Assembly (NCBI RefSeq): GCF_001649575.2
Contig: NC_051431.1
Span: forward strand, 18,411,400 to 18,475,399
Reading direction: 5' to 3'
Length of the DNA: 64,000 nt
Origin: Kryptolebias marmoratus
Lineage: Eukaryota > Chordata > Actinopteri > Cyprinodontiformes > Rivulidae
The notes under the pieces were generated by a model. The model had not been told where the DNA came from. It did not search any database and worked only from the letters and a program-made list of their open reading frames with translations. Each line of letters begins with the position of its first letter. Position 1 is the stretch's first letter. This document shows positions 35,278-47,739 of this stretch, one piece after another. A program made the translations under genes and the position numbers.

Positions 35278-37540
35278 TAAACAAAAACACAAGGATGGTA
35301 TTTCAAGATTTCTTTTCACTCCAGAACCTGTTTTTAATTAAAAAAAAAAAAACACTGTTTTGGGGCTCCTAAAATGCAAGGCTAAAACAATAAAAACTTG
35401 CATATTCACTAAATGCCTCTTTTTGTTTGAACGACTTATTAGATAAGAGTGGCAGAAGTACAAATGAACTCATAGTTTTGTGACCAACATGATGCCAGAA
35501 GTAAAAAAGAAGAGTGAAAATGTGGGTGTATGCAATTATTATCATTATTGCAATATTGAACAACAGTATCACACTTGCAAGTATTCCTAAAGTTGCATAG
35601 CCCGTTTGGATTTATAAATATTTTGCATTTTCTACTAGAATGAAAACATTTAATTCTGTTTAGAAAAAATTTGCTACTGCCTTACTGATGAAAACCATTG
35701 ATAGCTTCTTTTTTTTTTTTCTTGAATACATGCCTGTCACAGCAGCTTAAAAAAAAAGTCTGAGTCTCATATATGCACCCCCCATCCCACCCACGCACCA
35801 ACCACACACACACACACACACAGAAACAGAAACATGCACTTGCTCTGTAAGCCTTTGACTGAGTGCTGTCCAAGGTGCTGAGAGCAAAGCTCTTCTCTTG
35901 GTGTTGGCAGTATTACTGAGGCTGCAACTGGCCATAGTGGTGAAGCAGCAACACATGCTCACACACTTATGTGTGTGCAGTGTGTACATTGGAGCCTTTG
36001 TACCAGGTAGGTGCCATTTTGGTGAGGAGGGTGATTTCAGGTCTTAGCTACCCCTGAATTCAGCTCTTTTAACCTAATTTCTCCATCAAAGGTTCTCAGA
36101 CTAGAATGAGAGTGATCTTACCGAAAAGAAGACTTTTCCAACATTTTCACAAAAAGCAGTAAAAGACAGGAATAAAATATATTGTTAGTAATTCATAAAA
36201 ACAAACAAACAAAAACGAATATTTGCATTACTTTATTTTATTTTGCACTCACCTACACACAACTTTACTTTGCCCTGAAGTCAATAGCAATTTCAGAGTT
36301 AAAAAAAAGAAAACATGCAAACTAAATCCAAGCGTCTGGTGCAGAGAGATAAAGACAAGATGTCCTCTGACTTCATGACCCTGCACATATTGTGCCATTC
36401 GTATGCCCTCACCAATCACGTCAACCCCACTCCATCAACCTGAATAGGCATCACTCAGATCGTTGACAGCAAAATCAAGATGAATGGCAGACTTAGCCTG
36501 TCCGCTCACTTTCCTATGGAAAGCTCAAGCTGGTGGAGGGAACACAGGACATAAAAGATAGACATCTGAATAATGCAACAGACGAGTGGGAGTGGGGGGA
36601 CGAAACAGCAATAAGGCAAGGAAAAGGCCGATATAAAGATGACTGACAGAGTGAAGAGAAAGGTGAAAACAAAAGAAAAATGAGTAAGTGGCTTATAAAG
36701 GGAAAACCATACTGTATGAGCATAACAAAGAGAGGATGGGTGGAATAAACAGGATGTAGACAAAAAAGTGAGCAAAAAAGTAAGAAAATTGAAGACATAA
36801 AGGACTAAAAACAACTGATAGGAAAAAAGTAAATAGGTAAAAAGGAAGTTTAGAAGAAAATAAATCAGATCTAGTTTCAGCAACAAGAGTAAAGAATTAT
36901 TTTGCTTCTCTTCAACTGTTTTCTTATTTCCTCATCCATAGCTGGTTGTCATTCTTGAAGTGTTTTATGTTTTTTGTTGTTTTTCATTTGTGTGAGATTT
37001 TTCAGCAGCTACACTATTTTAATACTTTAAGGTGTCTTTGGCCCTTGCTGACTCAGTGCCGCTTTCTCATTTAGCAGTGCATTCCTAATTTTCAGATTTT
37101 GTTTGACAGGGATGTTGTCTTAAACAGTTTTCTAAAACTCAGTGAAATTGTGTTTAATTCAACTTTTATGACTGAATCTGACAGGATTAATTAATTATTT
37201 TTTAAACAGGTAGGTACATATGGTGGAACTGCACACGCTACTTTTTTGATTTATTTACAAAAACTGTGCACTTTAATAAACAAGAGATCATTTTAAATGT
37301 GCCAGAATTAGCCTCTTTTGTTCTTAGGCAGCTGTTACAAGTCATGCTAAAAAATAAATTACAAAATTGTAGTATCAAAATAGCAATTAAAAAATTGTAT
37401 CCAGATGCTAAAAGGATTAAAATAAGACAACCACCCCCAAGAAAACTGTAAAGTGTCATACATTTTAAAAATCATTACAAATAAAATTCTTACATTAAAT
37501 AGAAAGGCATACAACAAAAATACATTCATTAAAACCAAGC
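35278..37540. other. Intergenic, unassigned
   Basis: Holds (CA)n at 35,802-35,822 and a purine-rich stretch at 36,540-36,900. Two stretches look slightly coding-like but lack support: 35,859-36,036 (+, Leu-rich) and 36,315-36,431 (+, 38 codons). Confidence 0.35.
35802..35822. repeat. (CA)n microsatellite
   Basis: About 10 CA units. Confidence 0.9.
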
Positions 37541-37544
37541 CAAA

Positions 37545-37986
37545 ATCTGGAAAAACTAAAACTTTTGTTTTTGTCCCCACTTTCCTTGAGCTGAACTCAA
37601 AGATCTAAGACTATTTCTATGTACACAGTAGGCCTTTTTCTCTCAAACATAGTTCACAGATTTGTGTAAACCTGTGTTAGTGAGCACAATCCATCCACCT
37701 AACAGGTGTGGCACATCAAAATGCTGATTAGACAGCAAGATTATTGCACAGGTGTGCCTTAGGCTGGCCGCAATAAAAGCCCACTCTAAAATGTGCAGTT
37801 TATTTTTACTGTATTGGGTGGTCTGGGGGAGAAGTGCTCACTAACACACATTTAAACAAATTTGTGAAAAATATCTGAGAGAGAAAAGGGCTTATTGTGC
37901 ACATAGAAAAAGTCTTGGATCTTTGAGTTCAGCTCATGAAAAATGAGAGCCATAACAAGTATTGTGTTTCTATTTTTGTTCAGTAT
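37545..37986. mobile_element. Non-autonomous Tc1-like element with long terminal inverted repeats
   Basis: The left part has tgagctgaactcaaagatct, actatttctatgtacaca and gtaggcctttttctctcaaa; the right part mirrors it with gagagagaaaagggcttatt, atagaaaaagtcttggatct and gagttcagctcatgaaaaat. The right end tttttgttcagt is followed by TA. The middle (cacaggtgtgccttaggctg, aataaaagcccactctaaaa) is typical of one fish Tc1-like family. Transposase is absent, so it is a deletion derivative. The outermost left 20-25 bp are eroded. Confidence 0.7.
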
Positions 37987-38086
37987 AGTTATATAGGTAA
38001 AGTGACTTAAGTATGGACAATTCTGAACATTGTTTGACCATTTCTTTAACTGAGATTTAAATAAACTGTAAGCATCCAGTTCTTAT
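37987..38086. other. Short spacer
   Basis: No feature. Confidence 0.3.
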
Positions 38087-38345
38087 GGCACAGCAGCACA
38101 GTTGTTAGAGCTGTTATCTCACAGCAAAAAGTTCCCTTGCTAGGTTCATTGGTAACTCTAAATTGTCCCTAGGTGTGAGTGAGAGCGTGAATGATTGTTT
38201 GTCTTGTTTATCTCTATGTGGCCCAGTGATGGACTTGCAATCTGCCCAGGCTGTACCCTGCCTCTCGCACAGTGACTGCTGGAGATAGGCACCAGCTGCC
38301 TCGTGACCCGAAAAGGAGAAGCAGGTAAAAGAAAATGGATGGATG
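38087..38345 (+). mobile_element. tRNA-derived SINE copy, internally deleted
   Basis: Begins ggcacagcagcacagttgtt, continues ttcattggtaactctaaatt then gtccctaggtgtgagtgaga and ctctatgtggcccagtgatg, and ends aaatggatggatg. Relative to the copy at 1,699 the part between the tRNA-like head and the body is missing. Confidence 0.7.
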
Positions 38346-38825
38346 TCCAGTTCTCTAATAGTCACTACATCTGAGCTCCAGTCCAGAGAAGCCTTTATGG
38401 CATGATAGATATTAAAAAAAAATTGCATGTATGTTGCTGCATAATAAAATCTCTATTCCTAATGTATTTGATAAATATGAGTTTCTCCTGCATCATTTTT
38501 GCAGCTAACGAAATACTGCAAGTATTTTTTTTTAGTATGTGTGCAGCATGGAAACACACCTGTAATATCACAGCAAAGAGAACAACGTAGAAAATTATAG
38601 ACACAGGTGAAAATTAACTTTAGCACGAGTTGCTGATGATTGCCATTTTTTACACTATATGATGTTACAATGAAAAAATAAGGTATTATCTTCAACATTC
38701 AACAGTGGCAGTTAGCACCAGCACTTTGCAGGCAAAATTAAGTTTTAGCATTTAACTGATTATTAGCATTAGCCATTGACAATGGAGCTCAGCTCTTGTA
38801 ATCATATTAAAGGCCACATACTCCA
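38346..38825. other. Intergenic, unassigned
   Basis: AT-rich, no feature. Confidence 0.4.
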
Positions 38826-38829
38826 TAAA

Positions 38830-38900
38830 ATCCATCCATCCAAACATCCATTTTCAAGCCACTTTTCCAGGGTTAGGTAATGGAGGTTGCAGACCAGAGA
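38830..38900 (-). mobile_element. LINE/SINE tail fragment, minus orientation
   Basis: tccatccatccaaacatcca then ttttcaagccacttttccag is the reversed TGGA-tail of a fish retroelement. It is directly followed by another SINE. Confidence 0.5.
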
Positions 38901-39165
38901 AAGAAAAGAAAGAAAGATCCACTGATTGTCACACACCTGAGTGTGTGAAATTTGTTCTCCGCATTTGACCCATCACCTGAGGGAGTGGTGAGCGGTAGCA
39001 GTGCCGCTGTGATCTAACCCCCCCTAATTCCAACCCTTAATGCTGAGTGTCAAGCAGGGTGGCAATGGGTCCCATTTTTACAGTCTTTGGTATGACCGGG
39101 CCCACGACCTCCTAGTTTCAGGGCGGACATTCTACCACTAGGCCACTGAGCTGGTGGCCTAGTGG
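38900..39165 (-). mobile_element. tRNA-derived SINE, minus orientation
   Basis: On the minus strand it starts ggcctagtggtagaatgtcc (tRNA-like A-box region), continues through ggtcgtgggcccggtcatac (decayed B-box), ccaaagactgtaaaaatggg, acccattgccaccctgcttg and tgatgggtcaaatgcggaga, and ends with a TTTCT-rich tail. It differs from the SINE at 1,699. Confidence 0.65.
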
Positions 39166-39245
39166 AGAGGATATATAGGAGAGCATATATAGTCTCTCCA
39201 GCAAGTTCTGGGTATCTCTGGGGTCTTTCACTTTCAGAAGGCTGT
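39166..39245. mobile_element. Short LINE-derived fragment
   Basis: agtctctccagcaagttctg then ggtatctctggggtctttca resembles the ctccagcxxgttctgggtctgcc segment of fish non-LTR elements. Too short to classify. Confidence 0.4.
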
Positions 39246-41104
39246 ACACCTAAACACACAAAAACAGATTAGCCCAGTGGGCCTATTATTGCATATAAAA
39301 GCCATAATCCATACATTCATCTTTCTCTCCGAAACACCTCCACTTAGGGCAGCAAGTCATCAGTGAAGTCAAGTTGCATTCATTTAACGTAGACCAAACA
39401 GAGCAGTTTGAATTATTTTATGTTTCTAGTCATTTAATGACATTTTTTGCATGTTTAAAATGTGAAAAATCAAGAAATTTACCAGAAAACTACCACCCGG
39501 TGTAAAATTATTCAGGTAGGCTTAGAAGCTTATATATCACATTACCCAGTCAGCAAAACTAAACCGGTAACAGCTGGCATCTGGGCCACCTGAATCAAGC
39601 AGTTATTGAACTAATGAGGCATACAACCTGTCAGAAAATTGAAGGACACTGAGAATCATCAATTTACAGGTGTAAATGCCAATGAAAAATACGGAGCTTT
39701 TAATAAAAATACAAAATGTTACTGACATGCATTGTACAGTTTTGTTTTGTGGTTTGTTTTGTTTTTTCCTGCTGTACTTATTTCAGTATTAGAGCTTTGT
39801 ACCAGGTCCCGCATTGAGCTCATAATGTTTTGTGCAACCGAAAGGCGAGTGATAATTTCATTGCCTGTGTGTGTGCATGTTTGTTCTAAAAACTGAATAA
39901 CCTTTGGAGTGAACCAAGAAATGGTGGGTCTTAAATTTTATGGCCAGTTTCACATAATCTGTCAATAATTGCATGTCATTTTATTTATTTATTTATTTGT
40001 CCTAAAATATGATACAAGAAAGATTAGAAAAAAAAAAANGTGTAGATAGAATGGCGGGGCATCCCCTCTGACTCCTTGTTAGTATTATTTATATATTTGT
40101 TTGCCTGAAAGAACGGTGCATTCATTTCTCTTCTCAGGCAATTACTTTTAATTGGATAACCTTTTCGCTTGCTGAAAAGAACTATTTTTAACTTTGAAAG
40201 CGCAAGGTGTTAAAGAGTCCCATTTTCCCTCAGGAGATGCTCACTGCATAGATGGCTGTACAGTTAATATGGAAAGGAGAGGCAAGAAGTGGGAGGCAAA
40301 CGAGGAGATGCACAAACATCAAACACATGGAAATTCCTTGTTTAAGGGGATTTCGTACATAAAAAGAGAGATGTTCAAAGTTTTTGAAAGAGACAGATAA
40401 ATAACACTAACTCTGAATACATATTAAATAATTTCACCTGGATGAATAAACCTAAATAAATCACATCTCAAAAAAAACATGTTGACAGTGCATTATCAGC
40501 CAGTGTAGTCTCTGAGATCATTCTTCTACCAGAACTTCTATTCTCAAGTCACTCCTGGACTTTTCTGGGATAAATACTGTATGACTACCTGCTTGTGAGT
40601 CTGTAATCGAACAGACTGTCTAAGATCTCAGATGATGGCTTCAGAATATTAACTGTATTTAAACACTTTTGAGACATTATGAAATGTCAGGTGGTGTTAA
40701 ATTACACATAATTATATCTAATCAGTGTAAACATTGGTCAGAAAAAAGAACGTAACCTAATTATCAAACCATTTTTACCACAGCAGAAGTACAGCTTCCC
40801 TTTCACTGACATTTTGCTCTCCCCTGTAAAACTGATAAACCATTCAGACTTAAGGCACATTTTAAAACTTACACATTTGGAAACAACATTTCATTTTAAT
40901 TAATTTGAATCATTTACCAAATTGTCCTTTTGAACCAAAACATTGTTTTTCTAGGAAAAAAAGTATTTTGAGAAGCAAAACCCTCAAACTCTAATATGTG
41001 TTAATGAATATGAAACAAAAATCCATAATAGAAGTGACTAAAGAAGTAAATCAGTTCTGTGGAGAGGTCATGAGTAATCCTTACTTTAGGTCACCTTCAT
41101 GCTG
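39246..41104. other. Intergenic, unassigned
   Basis: No gene. One ambiguous base (n) at 40,039 after a poly-A run. 40,040-40,420 looks unique but has no recognisable coding content. Confidence 0.4.
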
Positions 41105-41200
41105 GATGACAACCCCACTACACTTTCTATGACCTATTAGAATGTGGCTGGATTGTGGCAATTTAAAAAAAATGTTTTCAGTGTGAAGACAACCTTTTAT
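41105..41200 (+). repeat. Dispersed repeat, partner of 24,086-24,175
   Basis: See the matching segment; both share atgacctatYagaa, ggctggattg and ttcagtgtga in the same order. Confidence 0.5.
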
Positions 41201-43000
41201 TTTACTATTATTTAAAGCAATAATAGCCCTGAAAAGGTCTTCCAACATATCTGGCTAAGAAGATATTTCTACAAAGCAGTTAATCAATCTACAAATATGA
41301 AATACTGCATGTTCTTTACCCAATGTTTGCCCAATGTCAAAATAATGTCAAGCTTGATTGGAACACAACAATGCTCTCTTATTGTTTTTTATTTTATTTT
41401 TTATTTTTTTAAATATTACCTCTAAACTAACACTTATGACACTGATTTTAGACATTAACTCTACATTTAAAAGATGCAACATTTAGAGTCATATTCCACT
41501 TTTCAAAATATCCATCCATAGTCTGTTACAAATTTGACAAAGAAAAGTTTAAATCTGAATTGAAATCAAAAACTAAAATGTCACTCTTTGTTGTGAACTT
41601 GGGAAATGTTTGTGAAGAACATGTTTTAACTTGTTCTGAGATTCTTCAATAAGTTTCTGGTTTTCATTATTTTATGTCAAGTGGTTTTGTTTTTGTTTGA
41701 GCACATCAAGGACCAAAAACTGATAGGATCAGACTCACCGCTTTCTTTTCTGGACTGTTATGATTTATTATAACAATGCAATCTCTGTCACTGTGCCCCA
41801 AGAGCCACACCTTTGTTGACAACCTTGCAACAAAACCAAGCAAGCTTACTGCTGAAAGTCCAGTTCATAATCATTGCAGAAAAAGTAAAGTGGCAGTCAA
41901 CGAAACATCCTAAGATTTGGAAAAAAAACATGGAATGTGTTAAAACATTATTAGAGTTGTATTGATTAAAGCCTTCAACAAAAGTTAATAAAAAAACTCA
42001 TTTGCAATCATGCATAACTTCCTTAATTATGCAAAGAATTTTCAGAGGATTTTTGGTCATCTACACAGCTCATTGAAGTTACGTCTTTGTTAACAGCTTG
42101 TGTTACTGAAGTTTTTGGTTGCTTTTCTGGCCACAAATGACTGATAAATTGATTTATTTCTGTTTGTGATAAAGTGGTTCAGTTTGTGTTTACCACTTGT
42201 CTCTTATCCTTATTTCTGATTCACTTTCTTTAGTTGGTTATAATGCTTAGATTTAAACATTACTTTGCAATTTTGCTTCACTTACTATCCCAGGTTTGTT
42301 TGTGTTACCATTATGTTGCATTTTCCATCTATTTATATGTTTAGGTTAAAGCTATTACTTCTGGACCATTGGTTGAATTTGTTTCTTTTGTTTCAAGGTA
42401 TATTTTTGGTATTTGTTTTCCCTTTTACTCACCATTGTTTGTCCTTGTAGATCTGCAGCAGGGCAGGAGTATGGGAGGGGCCGGCCCAGTATTTCCTGCT
42501 TTAATGGCTGGATGATGTCATTGATTACCTGGCTGGGTTCTACCAATTAGAGGGTTTTCTTTTGAGTATTGCTTTGTTTTTCTTTAAAGTAACTTTCTGA
42601 GTTATCTTGTATTGCATGGTTTATTTTGCAGACCATTTCATTGTGTTGATGAGTTTGTAAATTAGATTAATAATTTTATTCTTGTTTTTCTGTTTAGATG
42701 TTTGATGTTTGACCTGTTTCATTGTGGCTTAGTCCACTCAAGCACAGGTGTGTTGCCAATTGGCTATACAAACAGTGTGTTTTTGGAAGCTTGGAGAGAA
42801 GTCTGTCTAATGAACAAATAAAAGGCATCACAAGCAACTGAAATGGATGGCTGATGCTGATTTTTCTGTTCACCTTCAGACCCTTTTGCCTGCACTACCA
42901 TTTACACTGTTGTTTGACGTTTTATTCTCTAATTAGTTTGTTGTTTCTTATTTTTTGTTAGTGAGTTCATTACATCCGCATTATTCACGTGAAAAGTAAA
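41201..43000. other. Intergenic; 42,110-43,000 may be an eroded LTR-type repeat
   Basis: 42,110-42,990 is T-rich on the + strand with taccaattagagg, a ccaattggctat motif, and aataaaaggcatc at 42,818. This loosely fits an old LTR, but no terminal repeats or target duplication were found. Confidence 0.2.
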
Positions 43001-43500
43001 AAAAAACTACATTCTTTGATGCAAACAAACCTAATGTCCACAGTGGTGTTTATTTCAAAGAGACTAAGATTAGGCACTTTAGTAATTATCATACTTTGCT
43101 GATTGTTCTAAAAATAAACAAAACAAATGTTAAGACCTCTGAGAGCAAAGTAGAGGTATGTGAAAGGTGTAAAATAAACAGTCAATTCTTGACAAGATGC
43201 ACGATTGAAATATTTGGCTGTTGATAAATGAAGTTTGCCATTGCTATAAGTAATTACAGTTCTGGCAAAGCTGACTGAAAGCCACTTAACTCTTTTCAGT
43301 ATTTTGTACACTGGATAGGCATCAAGAAGCTTTCAGAAACAAAGTATTCATTGTCGACTTTGTCTCACACCTAAATTAAAACAATGAGAACAAAACAGTG
43401 TGGACAATTTTAACTTACCCTTGCCAGCAATAAAATGATTTGGCTGCATTTATTGGATAGGCCAATCTGTTACCCTAAGGTGAAAGTCCAGAAAACTAAA
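43001..43500. other. Intergenic, unassigned
   Basis: AT-rich. It may include upstream parts of the Tc1 relic that follows, too eroded to define. Confidence 0.3.
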
Positions 43501-43504
43501 AAAG

Positions 43505-43808
43505 TCCCAAAGGCTTTCTGCAGAAAGGTTTTATGGTCAGACAAGACAAAGACTAAGCTGTTAGACTAAAGGTGAGGCTTCTAAACCTAATAACACTGTA
43601 CAAGCTTTCAAACACAGTGGTGGTACCATTATGTTGAGGCACTGTGGATGAAGTGGATGAAATGATGAAGAAGGAGGACCAACACAGAATCCTTCAACTT
43701 CAACAAATCTACAGCTTGAACTGTTGAAATTTGGGCACAATTGGGTCCAACAAGACAATTATCCCTAACACACATCAAAACTGATTTTTGAATAGATGAA
43801 GAAAGCTA
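43505..43808 (+). pseudogene. Tc1-like transposase relic, interrupted
   Basis: ttatggtcagacaagacaaa, ggtgaggcttctaaacctaa, agtggtggtaccattatgtt and gggcacaattgggtccaaca match the middle of fish Tc1-like transposases, including a QQDN.P.HTS-type region around the second catalytic Asp. Frameshifts and stops break it. It ends abruptly where an unrelated fragment begins at 43,809. Confidence 0.6.
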
Positions 43809-43905
43809 ACTTCTTCTTTTTTTTCTTTTGACTGTTTCCTTTTCAGGGGTTGCCACAGCAAGTCCTTTGTCCTCTGTCCTTACTTACTTTGAGCTGAACC
43901 ATGCA
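43809..43905 (+). mobile_element. Retroelement fragment next to the Tc1 relic
   Basis: gactgtttccttttcagggg then ttgccacagcaagtcctttg resembles the ggctgctcccttttcaggggtcgccacagc motif, common in fish retroelements. It abuts the truncated Tc1 relic at the point where that breaks off. Confidence 0.5.
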
Positions 43906-45290
43906 TGTAAAGAAAATATATATAAATAAAAATATAATAAAAATAAAAAACATCTGGTAAAAGTGAATATCAAGTGCTTCTTTATCTAATAAAATAATAT
44001 TTACTATGATCATATTCTGTAATATTCATACTTCTGACATTTCCTATTCCTCATGGAGCACATATTCTTTTATTCTGTAATTGATCACAGCTGTTTAATA
44101 AACACATGGTATGCGATTTTTCCCTCAAAGGGTCTTTGAATTGAAACAATAACATGTCTGTTTTATTTATGGTTTAACATTTCATTATCAACTGAAATAG
44201 ATGCAATCATCTTTTGATAATGCAATTTCAGTTGTCATTTTGATATTAGATGCATTTAATATGCACACAGTTACGGTTGCTAATATTGTGTTGCAAAATA
44301 ATTTATGAGGGAGGGCCCACATTCAAAATCTGCTGAACAAAGCTGAACAATAGAACATTACCATTAGCAATACCAATAGCCATCACTTGTTTTGTATCCT
44401 AATAACATAGTGAGTTAATTTGACATTTGAATAATATAGATATCAATTGCCTGCTGGATTTCAGCAAAAAAAAAAAAAAAAAAAACCTATTACACCGACA
44501 ACTTTCATCTCCAGGAACAAGACTGTGCAAAGTCGTTTTGTTTATTTGACTTTGCATCCAAGACTGCTCTGCCTGGTTGCCAGGTTGATCACCCCATTTT
44601 TTTTTTTTTTTTTTTTTGTCATCTCAAGGAAAATCATGTAAAAACAACAATTAAACTACAACTGCAAGCAGTTCATTTTCATAATGATGCCCATTTTCAT
44701 GACTGGAAAAAGCATTGCAAACTTTCTAGCATTTAGCTGTTAACAAAAATTATCCACCAAAACCTAAAATTAATTTTCAAAATGCAAGAAGTTTGAGTAT
44801 CAGAAAAGTTCCTTATGACAGAGTATGTCCAGTGAGTGTTAGCTCTGTAGGATAAATGTATGATTTTTTTTAGGATTTTTTTTCCACTCATTACCATATT
44901 GAAGTAAACAACTGAAATTGTGCTCCCTGAAAAGTGTATAAAAGTTAATTAAAATTGGTGAGGTCACTTTTGATATGTGAACTTTTCCCACTGTTAGACC
45001 CTCTAGAGGTTGAGAATTATTAAACTCAAAACACCTACTCAGAATGACAAACTACACCCATGGTATTATTTTGATGTTTGTATGTCTTGAAATAGATAAG
45101 ATATGTCCATTTTTGCATGAGCTAAAACTTGTGTAAATAATAACATATCAATGTTTAGAAAAAAAAGAAAGAAACTACCTGAATAATCATGTTGTATCCC
45201 TTGGAGGAGGTAATGTTTAAATTTGCTAATTTGCATTAACAACATTAAATTTTCAAAGCCAGGTTATCTGTAGTAAAAAGAATCAGTAAC
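43906..45290. other. Intergenic, unassigned
   Basis: Contains poly-A (44,466-44,484) and poly-T (44,598-44,617) runs; otherwise nothing recognised. Confidence 0.4.
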
Positions 45291-45299
45291 CTTAAACAA

Positions 45300-45880
45300 T
45301 TAGGTGACCATAAAAAACTGGTAGGGCCCAGAATTTACGAGGTATAGACCAACACATTTCAACCATAATAGTAGTGCCACCTATAGGTTAACACATTTAG
45401 GTTTTAATTTTATGTAGCAGTTAGCCTACTTTATTTTTCTTATGAAAAACGTTTCACAATCTGTGACAGTTTAGGCTACATGACTGATTTTGTGATTTCC
45501 GTTAATCTATTGCAATGCAATGAGCCACACCCACTTTCTTTGAGCAATATGACCTTTTGGGTGTGACCTCAAGGCCATGTCTTGAAGGTCTGTGGTAAAT
45601 TTCATCAAGATCTGATAGGCCATTTTTACATGAACATAGAATATAGTGCCCCTATGTTTTTCAGTAGTTCAGACTTGACTCCCATAACAACAGTGTAAAT
45701 TTAATGACATCTGTTGTTTTTCAGATGTGGCCAAATATGTGTTTTAGCTTGCTTGCTACAACATATTGTGCAAGTTTAAAAAAAAAATACTCATTACATA
45801 TTCCACAAATGTATACATGTAAAAACCAGTAAATTCATTTTTTCATTTTCTTTCTAGGGGCGCTGGTATAATTTTATCCC
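45300..45880. repeat. Dispersed repeat of unclear class
   Basis: agtagtgccacctataggtt, tgagccacacccactttctt, caatatgaccttttgggtgt, gacctcaaggccatgtcttg and ttcatcaagatctgatagg match the wording of a large fish repeat family known for phrases such as ggtggcgct and aaatttcatgttgatc. Class and ends are not defined here. Confidence 0.4.
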
Positions 45881-46164
45881 ACATTTCTTTTCTTATAAAT
45901 TTTGGCTGCTTCCCTGCTGCAAATCAAAAAGGCACTGCTTGTCTTGAACTCAAGTATAATTTTTACATAAATATAATAAACTCACAATAGTTTTAAATGT
46001 CCAAAGAAGAGGTCGAGTAGCATTTATGAAACATTCTGACAGTGTAAATGTAGAGGTGCGTTTACTTAAACTCTACAGTTATATCAGAGTCTGACTGTGT
46101 AAATGTAAAACTGTTTTCAACTGAATTTTATAATAAAATGTGAGGAGGAAAAAAAAAAGAGATT

Positions 46165-46189
46165 TATATATATATATATATATATATAC
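46165..46189. repeat. (TA)n microsatellite
   Basis: About 12 units after a poly-A run. Confidence 0.9.
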
Positions 46190-47089
46190 AGAAATGCAGT
46201 ATGACGGGCTTTGTTTTACTTATTTATTCAATAAATATTAAAATTTACTATGAAAGGTCGGGGCAAACACTTGCACAACCATTGCTAATTGATGTGAACT
46301 GAAAAGAGAAAGCATTAGAGATACTAAAATGAAGGCAGATTAACTGTATGCGTTTGTGTGTGTTGTATTGCAGAGAGGAGGGGTTATTTCTGGGTGAGAG
46401 CGTGGCTGTCCAAGTCTGTGGGCATCGCTTTTAGTGTCCATTTGTATGTCCATGCTCTTGTGTTTGTGTGTTCATGTTTTTAACTGGCCTGATGCACTTG
46501 GAGTATTTCAGCCCAGGGGAGGTAAGTTATTGAACTGACCTCTGTAGTGTGACAACAGTAGAGTCTGAGGTACTGTAATCCAAAGGCCTAAACATCAGCC
46601 ACCACCAGTAACCAAAATACATTAAAGATTAAAGCAGTCGCTCAGAACAAAGTAGACTTTGTTGGGATCGTCTTGTCCACTGGGGCTGGTGGGGTCAGTG
46701 TTTTCATTTGAGCATGTACATTCATTTTTGTGTATTAATGATGTATTATGTGGTTTTTCACTATGTGTGAGTCTTGCTGAATTTAACGTTGCCACTTTGA
46801 AAGCCACTTCTAAAAATAATACCATGAGTGTGTTTGTGTTGGTTAACTTATTTTGTTAGGCTTACAAGGGGAAATTTAGTAATCTTGTCAGTGTAACAAG
46901 CTTTTTTAATTAACTCTGAATTTTCCAACAAGGTTTCATATATGAAAAGGGGGAGGGTGGGGGGGTTTCTATTCTTTGAAAGTGAAAAAAGGTTTTTGAA
47001 GATGAAAGGTCTGCATGTTAAAGTGGCAGGCATGCTTCTCTGCTTCAATTGGAGACATTTTGATGGCCATAGTGAGTGACAAGTTCTTT

Positions 47090-47096
<7 letters not shown>

Positions 47097-47122
<26 letters not shown>
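47097..47122. repeat. (TG)n microsatellite
   Basis: About 13 TG units. Confidence 0.95.
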
Positions 47123-47123
<1 letters not shown>

Positions 47124-47739
47124 ATCAGAGAGTGGATCGTAGAGGAGATGATTTGCCAGGGCTAAAGGCAAATAACACCTCCTTGTTAACTTGGAATCTG
47201 TCTCCTTGTTAACAGCATCTTCTAGAAGGAAGGTGACGGAAAGCAACACTGTTGGCTGCCTTGTTAAAAAAAGGATAAAAAAATATTTTTTGTGTAAAAT
47301 AAGAATGTATTTTGTTAGTCATTAAGTGTGAGAGGATATCTTAGTTTGTGTAGTGCTGGCAAATTACCCCATGTAAGCACAAACAGAAATCAAACTAAAA
47401 ATGAGAAGTAAAACTGGAGAAAACAAAATGTTGCTGTCACTCTACATGGAAAAGAGAAGAACATGATACTAAACTCTGGGAACAATAATTTGAAGACTGA
47501 CTTCCTATTTGGGGTATGGTGACTGATAGGATTTTGTTTAGAATTATGACTTCTAACTTAAAATATTAGTTCACTGTTTGGACTCTGATTCTTGATTGTT
47601 CTCCTTGTGGCTTTTAGGGTCAAAAAGTTATGCTTTCATAATGAATTAACATTGAGAAAACCTTTTGAATTGTTGTGAATCTTATTAAACTGTCACCTCA
47701 TTTGTAGCAGTTGGCTTTGAATTGGATTGGATTTGAGGA

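Larger units (their letters stand above)
45881..47735. other. Intergenic, unassigned
   Basis: Holds (TA)n at 46,165-46,189 and (TG)n at 47,097-47,122. 46,340-46,800 is less AT-rich. A minus frame ending at 46,622 (QDDPNKVYFVLSD) is protein-like but unsupported by a splice site. Confidence 0.35.

Noticed and set aside
35859..36036. Plus-strand Leu-rich frame followed by a GTAGGT
   Set aside because: It could look like a membrane exon, but there is no acceptor, no known protein, and the opposite strand is equally open.
36506..36886. Minus-strand frame of 126 codons, hydrophobic
   Set aside because: Again the complement of a purine-rich tract; repeated Phe/Leu/Ser without a recognisable membrane-protein family.
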